18,046 bases of DNA from Acidimicrobiaceae bacterium. GTDB taxonomy: Bacteria > Actinomycetota > Acidimicrobiia > Acidimicrobiales > Palsa-688. The notes below the pieces were generated by a model. That model was not told the DNA's origin, did no database searches, and saw only the letters and a program-made list of their open reading frames with translations. A program made the translations under genes and the position numbers. Below, piece after piece: positions 1 to 5,960 of this stretch; within the stretch, counting starts at the first letter, position 1; the number at the start of each line of letters is the position of its first letter. The stretch is from contig DAHWQF010000010.1 in NCBI GenBank assembly GCA_027334785.1, forward strand, positions 1-18,046. The letters are read 5' to 3'.

Positions 1-44
1 AACCAGGGCTGGAACCCGGGTGAGTAAGCCCGGTTCAGCGCCAC
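1..44 (-). CDS. RelE/HigB-like toxin, N-terminal fragment cut by the window edge
   Basis: This is the first 14 or so codons of the toxin gene described in full at 8706-9095. The gene reads off the left edge of the window. The GTG start at 44 follows the extended -10 promoter at 52-60. It is a window-edge truncation and not a biological one. Confidence 0.6.
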   Translation of the reverse strand, partial: MALNRAYSPGFQPW

Positions 45-51
45 AGGAACC

Positions 52-60
52 AATATAACA
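52..60 (-). promoter_or_regulatory. Extended -10 promoter of the toxin-antitoxin operon (copy 1)
   Basis: The minus strand reads TG-T-TATATT here. Seven bases separate it from the toxin GTG at 44, so transcription would start at or next to that codon. No Shine-Dalgarno sequence precedes the start, which suggests a leaderless mRNA. No good -35 box is seen at 17 bp, as is common for extended -10 promoters. Confidence 0.5.
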
Positions 61-103
61 GATCTGATGTAATGCGCAGGTTACGCCAAGGACCTCGGCA
101 AGC

Positions 104-127
104 ACTGACTTACTGACTTACTAGCGA
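104..127 (+). repeat. 8-bp phased CTGA boxes, cluster D (copy 1)
   Basis: Two perfect tandem units ACTGACTT (104-111, 112-119) are followed by a partial unit starting ACTA. The same box, in the same strand orientation and with the same 8-bp step, occurs at 5849, 7344 and 8269. The cluster lies between the toxin promoter and the left end of the transposon. Direct repeats of this size and phase suit a ribbon-helix-helix protein such as the 88-aa parA partner. Replication iterons are the alternative. Confidence 0.6.
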
Positions 128-142
128 TTTGCTCTCCCTTAA

Positions 143-181
143 GGCCCGGTACTCCCGAAGCTGTCCCCAGCCGCAAAGTAG
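143..181 (+). repeat. Terminal inverted repeat, left (copy 1)
   Basis: The repeat begins GGCCCGGTACTCCCGAAG and ends GCCGCAAAGTAG. It matches the reverse complement of 4921-4959 at 38 of 39 positions; the one difference is the sixth base, G here and A in the other end. The inner end (AAAGTAG) resembles the TAAG-type inner end of Tn3-family repeats. Confidence 0.9.
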
Positions 182-195
182 GGGCGGACGTGGAC

Positions 196-936
196 CTACA
201 CAGGGAAGCGCCCGATGGTTTGTTCGTAGGTCTTTTGGGCGTCGGAGAGAGCGATCCGGGAGTAGATCTCAAGGGACTGGCGGCTGGCGTGGCCGCTGTA
301 AGGCTGGATGAGGGCGTCGTCAATGCCTTGGGTCTTGAGCCAGGTGAACAGGAAGTGGCGGAGGCGGTGGGGAGAGATGGGGTGCGTCATGCCGGAGGCG
401 GTGGCGTAGCGGGTGAGCATGGCGCGCACACCACGGTCGCTGTAGGCCTTCTTCCAGCTTGACTCGAAGAGGTGGGCGGCACCCTTGCCCCGCATGGCCT
501 GCATGTGCAACGCCAGTGTCTCTTTGAACGAGGTTGGGAACGGGACCATGCGGTCCTTGCCACCCTTGCCTTGGGTGATGCGGATGCGGCAGGCGTCGAG
601 GTCTACGTCGTCGAGGCGGATGGCGACCAGCTCGGCGACCCGGACACCGGTGTAGAGCAGGGTCTTGATCAGGACGACGTCACCGCCCCGTCGTTGCCTC
701 CACACGTTGTCGTAGTAACGGCGGATCTCGTCTTCGGTAGGCACGTACGGGAGCCGTTTTGGCTGGCGTTGGACCTCGATGTCCAACTCTGTGCGCAGGT
801 GCTTGAAGACCTCTTTGAGGTAGATATAGTCGGGGCGCTCACCGCGCAGGTACTTGGCGAGCTGGTGGGCTTTCTGGCGGGCCGGCGTCCGTTTCGCCTC
901 GACCGAGTTAGCGGGCTCGTCGCCCCGGCCGGTCAT
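196..936 (-). CDS. TnpI-like tyrosine recombinase (copy 1)
   Basis: A 246-aa site-specific recombinase of the phage integrase/XerD type, expected to resolve cointegrates made by the adjacent Tn3 transposase. The catalytic set is visible: R99 in TGVRVAEL, K124 in the GKGGKDR turn, H190 and R193 in PHRLRH, H216 in SGHAS and the nucleophile Y225 in LEIYSRI. A SAM-like core-binding domain would occupy about residues 15-60. The ATG overlaps the tnpA stop as ATGA (933-936) and has no good ribosome binding site of its own, so translation is probably coupled to tnpA. The order tnpA then tnpI is the reverse of Tn4430. A plasmid-borne integrase unrelated to the transposon is unlikely, because the gene sits 14 bp inside the left repeat. 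Confidence 0.88.
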   Translation of the reverse strand: MTGRGDEPANSVEAKRTPARQKAHQLAKYLRGERPDYIYLKEVFKHLRTELDIEVQRQPKRLPYVPTEDEIRRYYDNVWRQRRGGDVVLIKTLLYTGVRVAELVAIRLDDVDLDACRIRITQGKGGKDRMVPFPTSFKETLALHMQAMRGKGAAHLFESSWKKAYSDRGVRAMLTRYATASGMTHPISPHRLRHFLFTWLKTQGIDDALIQPYSGHASRQSLEIYSRIALSDAQKTYEQTIGRFPV

Positions 937-3875
937 CGTGGCGCCGCCGGGAGGCCGAGGTCGATGTGGCGGTCCATTTCAAGGCGGAACGAGCCATAGG
1001 GGTTTACGTGGGCCCAGAACAGCGGGGTGAGGGCGCGGCGGTCCTCCTCAGTGAGCCGGTCGGCCCACTCGGGCCTGGCTAGCACCCGTTGCAGGAAGAT
1101 CGTGTTGATGTACACAAGGGCCGACTGGAGCAGGTGAAGAGCGAGCATGGTGACCTCCTGGTCCTCCCGGTCAGCGCCGGTTAGCTCGCTGGCTTTCCCG
1201 TAGCAGAGCACGGCGTTGGCGCTGTTCCAGTTCTCGATGACCTGGAGCCCTTCGTGGATCTCGCGCCGTAGCGGAGGCAGGCGGAGATAGTCGGCAATGA
1301 AGACGGACTTGACCGCGCGACCTAGCTCGACCAGGGCCTGGTAGGTGGGGTGCTTGGGCCCGCCGCGGACGAAGCGCCGGAGCATCTGGTCGGCGGCGGC
1401 CGTCCCCAGGCGCAGCGCGGTGGCGTACTTGACCATCTGGTCGTACTGCTGGGCGATCAGCTCCCAGCGGATGGGCCGGGTGAGCACGGGGGCCAAGTTC
1501 GGGTAGGCGCTGGCGTCGTCGTCGGGCAGGTAGAGCCGGGCCGACCCGATGTTCTTCAGCCTGGGCAGGAGGTTGAAGCCGAGCAGGTAGGTGAAGGCGA
1601 AGCCGACTGCAGACTGCCCGTGGGTGTCGACGTAGTTGCGGTCGACCTCGGCGTCGGTGCAGTGGCGGAGGAGGCCTTCGATCATGGCCGCGACCTCGGA
1701 CAAGGAGCAGCTCTTCAGCTGAGAGTAGATACAAACCGAGCTCGTCTCTACGTGCCAGTAGATCATCACCCCTGGACCTCGGTAGCGGGCGTGCCACTCG
1801 GTCATCAAGTTGGACTCCCAGGCGCCGAACTTCTTCGAGTCGCTGGCACAGGCGGTGCCCTCGCCCCACAGGCCGTTGTCCCGGACCGTGAACGTGGCGT
1901 TGACAACCCGGATGATGGCCTGGCGCAGGTTATCGCGGTTCACGTACAGCCAGCGTGCCCTGCGCAGGGCAGCCTCGGTCTCGCCGTGCTCGCCGGTGGC
2001 GATCTGTTTGATGCCGATGTTGGTTCCCAACCCGAACAGGACCAGCAATAACCGCCGGCGCACGACGTCCCGGGGCAGGGCCTCGCGTGAAGCGACGGAG
2101 CTGAACGAGCTGGTGAAGTCGGTAAGGAAGTCGGCCTCTTTCAGGAAATCGAGAAGGTCGATGGTGCCGAAGGACTGCTCGACGTCTTTCTTCAGGCGCT
2201 CCAGGTTGGCTGGTTCGACCAGCTTTTCGGGCTTTGGGACGCTGATCCAAGGCTCACCGGCCCGGGTGAGGAAGCGGACGCCTCCGGTGTCATCTGCCCT
2301 GATCGAGGTGTCGAGAGCCGCCAAGGCGGTGCGCATCCGCTCCTTGAGCTCGGCGATGAACCTCGACGGGTCGAGCGGTTGGCGTAGCGCCGCGTAATGG
2401 ACCTCCCGGCTGGCCTCGAACTCCGCCGGCAGGTCGGCCTCTGGGTCCCGCCACCGGTTGGCCCCGTCTACCCAGATCTCCCGGCGGCGCAGGCCGTCGC
2501 GCAACGCCCGCAGGACACAAAGCTCGTAGGGGATGCGCTCGACCCGGCCGCGCTCGTTCATCACCGCCTCGCGCCAGTCGTCCGGGACGACCCCGTCGAG
2601 AGGCACCTGCTCGTCCTGGGCGTAGTAGCGGACCGCGCCGGGGCGCGTGGCGTAACGGCGGAGCAGCGCCAGGGCGTCGGCCACGGGCTGGTGGGCCTTG
2701 TTGTTCGAGCGGAACTCAAGGGCGTCGAGCAGCTTGGGCAACATGCGGCGGTAGTGGCTGGAGTACGACGAGCGCAGGACCTTGCGGACCCGGGTCTTGA
2801 ACGCGACCTCGTTGGCCTTGGCTTCGGCCACGAGGTCGCGCAAGGTGGCTTCGCCCACAACCGGGAACAAGGCATGGCGGACGGTCTCGTCGGGGTGTTC
2901 CAGGGCGGCTTCTGCCAGGCGGAACAGGATCCCCTGTTTGCCACGGACCCGGCGCAGGTCGGCCAGCATCTCGCCCTCCACTCGGTTTTCCGCTCGGGTG
3001 CCGATCTTGTGGACGACGCCGATGAACAGCTCCACCAGGCCATCGGTGATCTCACCGGTGCGCGACCAGCACAGGGCGGCGAGGAGGGTCAAGCGGACCG
3101 GGCGGGGCCGGTCGCGCAAGTCGGAGGGGTACTCCTGGGCCGCACGGGCACGCCAGGCAGCGACCACGGGTTCGGGGGTGCCGGTGAACAGGTCCGCCAG
3201 CAGCCCTATTGCCCGGATCCGCTGGAGCTTTTCGACCTCGGCGAGCAGGCTGTCCAAGCTGACCTGCCCGGGGTCGGCCTTGAGCTCGGCCAGCGCGCCC
3301 CCGGGGCTGGCGGGCTCATCATCGGCGCGCTCGGCCACGAGCTCATCGAGACGTTCGGCGGCATCAGTGCCGAGCCGGGCCGTCGTACCGGCGCAGAAAC
3401 GGTCGGCGGCCCTGGACCTGGCAGCGCCGACGATGCGCTCAAGGCGGCCGGGTGGCTCGGTACGTTCCGCGCGGCACCGGGCCAGTAACGCCTCCCGCAA
3501 CCGCTCCTCGGAGATCTCCACCGGCGCGACTTCTTCGGCCAGCCAAGCGGTCAGGGTCTCCTCATCAGCCCGCGTGGCCTCCCGGAAACCCAGGGCGTCG
3601 CGGATCTGGGCCCGGTGGTACTCGATCGTCCGGCCCGACCAGGCGTAGCTGGCCAGCTGAGCAGGGTCGACCTTGACCTGGCCGGCCACGTAATCTACGG
3701 CGGTTGGCGGCAGCTCGCCAGCGTCACGGGGAAAACGTGCCTCCAGCTCAAAGAACTTCAAGAGCAGGACGAACCCGAGCCGCGTGGCACCCGACTTGTT
3801 CGCCACCAGACGCCAGTCCTCGTCGACGAGCGTCCAGTAGGCCACGAGGTCCTCCGGTTCCCATTCTCGCCTCAC
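933..3875 (-). CDS. Tn3-family DDE transposase TnpA (copy 1)
   Basis: A full-length 980-aa transposase for replicative transposition, close to the usual 950-1000 aa of the family. The N-terminal 165 residues resemble the DUF4158 DNA-binding region, which recognises the 38-bp ends. The C-terminal half is the DDE_Tnp_Tn3 catalytic domain. I place the triad at D679 (ASDSKKF), D750 (VDTHGQS) and E881 (VIENWNSAN), close to the positions given for Tn4430 TnpA; E897 in SELTG is the alternative third residue. The GTG start is set by a strong AGGAGGT ribosome binding site six bases upstream (3881-3887). Its stop overlaps the tnpI start. The frame is intact, so the element may be active. Confidence 0.95.
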   Translation of the reverse strand: MRREWEPEDLVAYWTLVDEDWRLVANKSGATRLGFVLLLKFFELEARFPRDAGELPPTAVDYVAGQVKVDPAQLASYAWSGRTIEYHRAQIRDALGFREATRADEETLTAWLAEEVAPVEISEERLREALLARCRAERTEPPGRLERIVGAARSRAADRFCAGTTARLGTDAAERLDELVAERADDEPASPGGALAELKADPGQVSLDSLLAEVEKLQRIRAIGLLADLFTGTPEPVVAAWRARAAQEYPSDLRDRPRPVRLTLLAALCWSRTGEITDGLVELFIGVVHKIGTRAENRVEGEMLADLRRVRGKQGILFRLAEAALEHPDETVRHALFPVVGEATLRDLVAEAKANEVAFKTRVRKVLRSSYSSHYRRMLPKLLDALEFRSNNKAHQPVADALALLRRYATRPGAVRYYAQDEQVPLDGVVPDDWREAVMNERGRVERIPYELCVLRALRDGLRRREIWVDGANRWRDPEADLPAEFEASREVHYAALRQPLDPSRFIAELKERMRTALAALDTSIRADDTGGVRFLTRAGEPWISVPKPEKLVEPANLERLKKDVEQSFGTIDLLDFLKEADFLTDFTSSFSSVASREALPRDVVRRRLLLVLFGLGTNIGIKQIATGEHGETEAALRRARWLYVNRDNLRQAIIRVVNATFTVRDNGLWGEGTACASDSKKFGAWESNLMTEWHARYRGPGVMIYWHVETSSVCIYSQLKSCSLSEVAAMIEGLLRHCTDAEVDRNYVDTHGQSAVGFAFTYLLGFNLLPRLKNIGSARLYLPDDDASAYPNLAPVLTRPIRWELIAQQYDQMVKYATALRLGTAAADQMLRRFVRGGPKHPTYQALVELGRAVKSVFIADYLRLPPLRREIHEGLQVIENWNSANAVLCYGKASELTGADREDQEVTMLALHLLQSALVYINTIFLQRVLARPEWADRLTEEDRRALTPLFWAHVNPYGSFRLEMDRHIDLGLPAAPR

Positions 3876-3880
3876 GGCTC

Positions 3881-3887
3881 ACCTCCT
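3881..3887 (-). promoter_or_regulatory. Shine-Dalgarno of tnpA (copy 1)
   Basis: The minus strand reads AGGAGGT six bases before the GTG at 3875, an almost ideal ribosome binding site. It decides the non-ATG start. Confidence 0.75.
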
Positions 3888-4099
3888 ATGCAGCCAACGC
3901 CTAGTGCACGCCCAGGAATGTGCCGAGAAGCACCGGAGGCGGCACTTGTGAGTCCCCGGGGCACCTGCGGGCGGACCGACGACCAGGCAATCCCGTCCGG
4001 CAAAGTGCGTAATTGCCAACTCTACAAGCAAAAGCGGCACTGCGCCAGCCCCACCGGGTAGTGTCCTGCTGAGGACGTGGACCGAGGCCGGCCGTCACT
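3888..4099. other. tnpA-passenger divergent intergenic region, candidate TnpI resolution site (copy 1)
   Basis: This 212-bp non-coding gap separates the divergent tnpA and passenger genes, the usual place for a Tn3-family resolution site and promoters. It has GCGGCACT at 3939-3946 and again at 4034-4041, with the inverted partner AAGTGCG at 4003-4009 beside the AT-richer stretch GTAATTGCCAAC. Such arms could flank a recombinase core. No convincing -10/-35 pair was found on either strand. The assignment rests on position and these short repeats only. Confidence 0.35.
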
Positions 4100-4107
4100 G
4101 GAGGTGG
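4100..4107 (+). promoter_or_regulatory. Shine-Dalgarno of the 168-aa passenger gene (copy 1)
   Basis: GGAGGTGG lies 7 bases upstream of the TTG at 4115 (10 from its GGAGG core). It is the only strong ribosome binding site nearby and supports the TTG start over the ATG at 4181. Confidence 0.5.
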
Positions 4108-4114
4108 CAACGTT

Positions 4115-4621
4115 TTGGCTCGACGAGTTGCGGTGCGCGCGGACCGCCGCATCGGCGATGGCGAACAGCTCCTGCTCCGCATGAACAACGACAGTGACGT
4201 CGTCAACGCTTTGAAGCTCGCTCTCGCCGACGCCCCCGCCTACCGTGTGGTCCCCGGGTTCGAGCGCTCCGGCGCGCTGACCGTCTCGTGCTTCGCCGTG
4301 GCCGACGAGGTCGAAGCCCAAATCGTCGTGCGCGGCACGCGATGGTCGTGGTACGGGCTGGCCCGGGCCGGTGACCTACGTGCGCTCGGGTGCCATCTCG
4401 TTGCCACCGACATCTTCGACGGCGATGACCTGATGCCCCTGTCCGACCGGCACGTCGACGTGATCGTCTGCCCCTACCCGCCCGGGACGGGTGATTACGC
4501 GACCCTGGCCAAGGCGGGGCGTAGCTCCCTCCGGGCGAGCTTCCAAGACCGCTTCACCACCGTCTTGCGAGCCTTCGACCCTCGTCGGGCAATAAGCGAC
4601 GGGGTTGGACAAGTACCATGA
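4115..4621 (+). CDS. Transposon passenger protein of unknown function, 168 aa (copy 1)
   Basis: I do not recognise this protein. It reads 168 aa from a TTG at 4115, preceded by GGAGGTGG; an ATG at 4181 would give 146 aa. It is soluble in character, with no signal peptide or membrane segment. A hydrophobic/aromatic middle (GTRWSWYGLARAGDL) leads to VDVIVCPYPPGTGDY, and the tail is basic. It lies inside the transposon, divergent from tnpA and directly upstream of another small gene with which it probably forms an operon. Toxin-antitoxin pairs are common Tn3 passengers, and size and spacing would allow one here, but no family motif supports that. Confidence 0.6.
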   Translation: MARRVAVRADRRIGDGEQLLLRMNNDSDVVNALKLALADAPAYRVVPGFERSGALTVSCFAVADEVEAQIVVRGTRWSWYGLARAGDLRALGCHLVATDIFDGDDLMPLSDRHVDVIVCPYPPGTGDYATLAKAGRSSLRASFQDRFTTVLRAFDPRRAISDGVGQVP

Positions 4622-4625
4622 AGAT

Positions 4626-4853
4626 ATGGGAGACCTGCCGCAGGTCGTCGCCGACCTGACCTTCGCACCCGTGCGTGGCGGTCGAGCGACGGTGCCCCCC
4701 GGCTGCTGGGAGGAAGACCGCGCACCTGTCGTGGGTGAGCAGGTCCTAGTCGCCGACAGTGGAGCTGGGCCGTTCGAGGCAACGGTCACGGGCGTCGAGG
4801 CCGATGGTACCCTTGTGCTTGTCGTCCACGCCTTCGTGCCAGTGCACGCCTGA
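4626..4853 (+). CDS. Small transposon passenger protein, 75 aa (copy 1)
   Basis: A short acidic protein of unknown function. The ATG at 4626 lies four bases after the upstream gene's stop and suits re-initiation; an in-frame TTG at 4605 would add seven residues and overlap the upstream gene by 17 bp. The sequence alternates short hydrophobic strands with glycines (VGEQVLVADSGAGPFEATVT, then ADGTLVLVVHAF), which looks like a small beta barrel. It ends 67 bp before the right inverted repeat. Only its position suggests a joint function with the 168-aa protein. Confidence 0.55.
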   Translation: MGDLPQVVADLTFAPVRGGRATVPPGCWEEDRAPVVGEQVLVADSGAGPFEATVTGVEADGTLVLVVHAFVPVHA

Positions 4854-4920
4854 CCCGGCAGAGCGTCCTTCTGCGACGCACAGATAGTCCACGACTGATA
4901 GACCATTCCTCTGCATCCGT

Positions 4921-4959
4921 CTACTTTGCGGCTGGGGACAGCTTCGGGAGTACTGGGCC
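4921..4959 (-). repeat. Terminal inverted repeat, right (copy 1)
   Basis: Begins CTACTTTGCGGCTGGGGACA and ends GTACTGGGCC. It is the reverse complement of the left repeat with one mismatch and marks the right boundary of the transposon. Confidence 0.9.
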
Positions 4960-5220
4960 AATTGTGGTGGTGCCGGCCCAGGCACAGGGCCCGGCCGTCT
5001 GCAGGTCTCAGGGTGTGGCCTCCTTCGAAGCGCGTGGAAGAAGACCAACGGCCGGAAAGGCCCCCTTGCGGCCCGCCGGTGCGCTACTATGAGCGTGGGT
5101 TTCTCGGCTGACGGGCTGTAAGAGGCTTTCTCGGCTGTTGGTTTTAGCTACGGGGACTGGTTGGCGCCAGTCCTCGTTTCGCGTCCGGCCTAAAAAAGCT
5201 GGGCTGGGGGGGTACAGGGG
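4960..5220. other. Non-coding backbone region with repeats, hairpin and G-rich tract (copy 1)
   Basis: This 261-bp stretch has no supported gene. It holds the 11-bp direct repeat TTTCTCGGCTG at 5100-5110 and 5127-5137, a perfect hairpin at 5154-5173 (7-bp arms, 6-base loop), and a G-rich tract at 5201-5220 with runs able to form a quadruplex. It also has a 7-bp inverted pair CGGCCTA/TAGGCCG (5186-5192, 5222-5228) around the end of the helix-turn-helix gene. A TACTAT hexamer at 5085-5090 resembles a -10 box. It is one candidate for the replication origin or a small regulatory RNA; the sequence does not settle which. Confidence 0.45.
5154..5173 (+). other. Hairpin GGACTGG/CCAGTCC (copy 1)
   Basis: A perfect 7-bp stem with loop TTGGCG. 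No U run follows on the plus strand, so a classical terminator is not supported. It could be an origin structure or part of an RNA. Confidence 0.5.
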
Positions 5221-5805
5221 CTAGGCCGCTCCTTCCCCGCTGTCCTGGCGTCGTTCGCAGAGGGCCCACTGCCCGTCGGGGCGGCGCTCGGCCCGGCCCT
5301 CCAGGCCGAGGAGCGCCAGGTACTTGCGGGCGTTACCGGGGTGCACCTGGAGGAACTTGGCGACCTCTTCTGAAGTTGCGGAGCCGTACTCCTCCAACAG
5401 GCTCGCGACCTCGTCGGTGCGCGGCGCTGGGAGCCTCGGCTGGGAGCGGTACCTGCGGGCACGTGCCGACCAGGCGCGTACGTCGCCGGCCCTCACGAGC
5501 CAGTAGTCCCGCTGGCGCTCGCCATGGAGCGCGCCGTTCAAGATGGCCATCCTCACGGAGACAGCCGGACGGCCGACCAACTTGCCGGCCTGGGTCGTCG
5601 TGAGCATGGCGTCGTCCGAGATCTGGTCTTCGATGGCAAGGCATGACACGTGTGTAACTCTAGCGATAGCAGCGCGCGCTCGGGTGGATGGTGTCCCGGG
5701 CGGAGCAAGTAACCTTCTATCGGCAAAAACCTTAAGGGCCTCCCGAGCGACTTTGCCCGGGTCCTCAGCTCGGGCGGCAACCGCGGCTTGTGCCTCAGAG
5801 GTCAA
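5221..5805 (-). CDS. Two-domain helix-turn-helix DNA-binding protein, candidate replication or regulatory protein (copy 1)
   Basis: A 194-aa basic protein. Residues 67-113 (LTTTQAGKLVGRP to AGDVRAW) look like an excisionase/MerR-type HTH_17 domain. Residues 129-183 (TDEVASLLEEYGSATSEEVAKFLQVHPGNARKYL and on) look like a winged helix. The N-terminal 65 residues are alanine-rich and helical. The TTG at 5805 is the first start after a stop and has no ribosome binding site; TATCTC six bases upstream could be the -10 box of a leaderless transcript. The gene sits just downstream of the phased repeats at 5808-5864. It is the only backbone protein that could plausibly bind an origin, but it matches no Rep family I know. 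A repressor is equally possible. Confidence 0.65.
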   Translation of the reverse strand: MTSEAQAAVAARAEDPGKVAREALKVFADRRLLAPPGTPSTRARAAIARVTHVSCLAIEDQISDDAMLTTTQAGKLVGRPAVSVRMAILNGALHGERQRDYWLVRAGDVRAWSARARRYRSQPRLPAPRTDEVASLLEEYGSATSEEVAKFLQVHPGNARKYLALLGLEGRAERRPDGQWALCERRQDSGEGAA

Positions 5806-5807
5806 GC

Positions 5808-5864
5808 TACGGAGATACTGTGTTCCGTACCTCCGTTGCTACGGAGTTGCTGACTTACTGATAG
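5808..5864 (+). repeat. 8-bp phased repeat array, cluster A (copy 1)
   Basis: Successive 8-base blocks read TACGGAGA, TACTGTGT, TCCGTACC, TCCGTTGC, TACGGAGT, then after one base GCTGACTT and ACTGATAG. TCCGTA (5824-5829) and TACGGA (5840-5845) form an inverted pair. From 5824 the sequence is nearly identical to 7319-7359 before parA. It occupies the promoter region of the minus-strand helix-turn-helix gene, so it may be both operator and partition or origin site. Confidence 0.65.
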
Positions 5865-5960
5865 TTAGGAACCTTCGCTCAGTCTTTGCGTCATTATCGG
5901 AGCCGGCGACCCGCCGGCGCCGGAACAGGATTTGGTCAGCGCGCTCCAAGTGCGGCTCGC

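Larger units (their letters stand above)
143..4959. mobile_element. Tn3-family transposon with tyrosine recombinase (copy 1)
   Basis: The 4,817-bp element is bounded by 39-bp inverted repeats at 143-181 and 4921-4959 with one mismatch. It holds tnpI and tnpA on the minus strand and two small genes on the plus strand between tnpA and the right end. The left repeat lies 14 bp past the tnpI stop, a tight fit. Repeat length (about 38 bp), transposase size and the DDE residues are those of the Tn3 family, and the TnpI-type recombinase places it near the Tn4430-like group. The tips read GGCCC where most of the family has GGGG. No 5-bp target duplication is visible: the flanks are CTTAA on the left and AATTG on the right. 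Confidence 0.85.

Noticed and set aside
100..127. CRISPR-like repeats or a phage attachment site at the CTGACTTA cluster
   Set aside because: The units are only 8 bp and contiguous, with no spacers and no cas genes. The nearby tyrosine recombinase belongs to the transposon, so an att site is not supported.
2397..3488. Long open frames opposite tnpA on the plus strand (also 1350-2051, 1810-2397 and 2782-3648)
   Set aside because: They lie wholly inside a full-length transposase with catalytic motifs, have low-complexity shadow compositions and no ribosome binding sites. High GC produces such frames by chance.
138..4964. A 5-bp target duplication around the transposon
   Set aside because: The flanking pentamers CTTAA and AATTG differ, and shifting the boundary by a few bases gives no match.
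5089..5121. Ten-codon open frame starting ATG AGC GTG after a TACTAT hexamer
   Set aside because: Too short to support, no ribosome binding site, and its start overlaps the would-be -10 box. A leader peptide is possible but unproven.
5167..5220. Rho-independent terminator after the HTH gene
   Set aside because: The minus strand has a T6 run, but it lies inside a wide loop between CGGCCTA and TAGGCCG, and the nearby strong hairpin is not followed by a U run in either direction.
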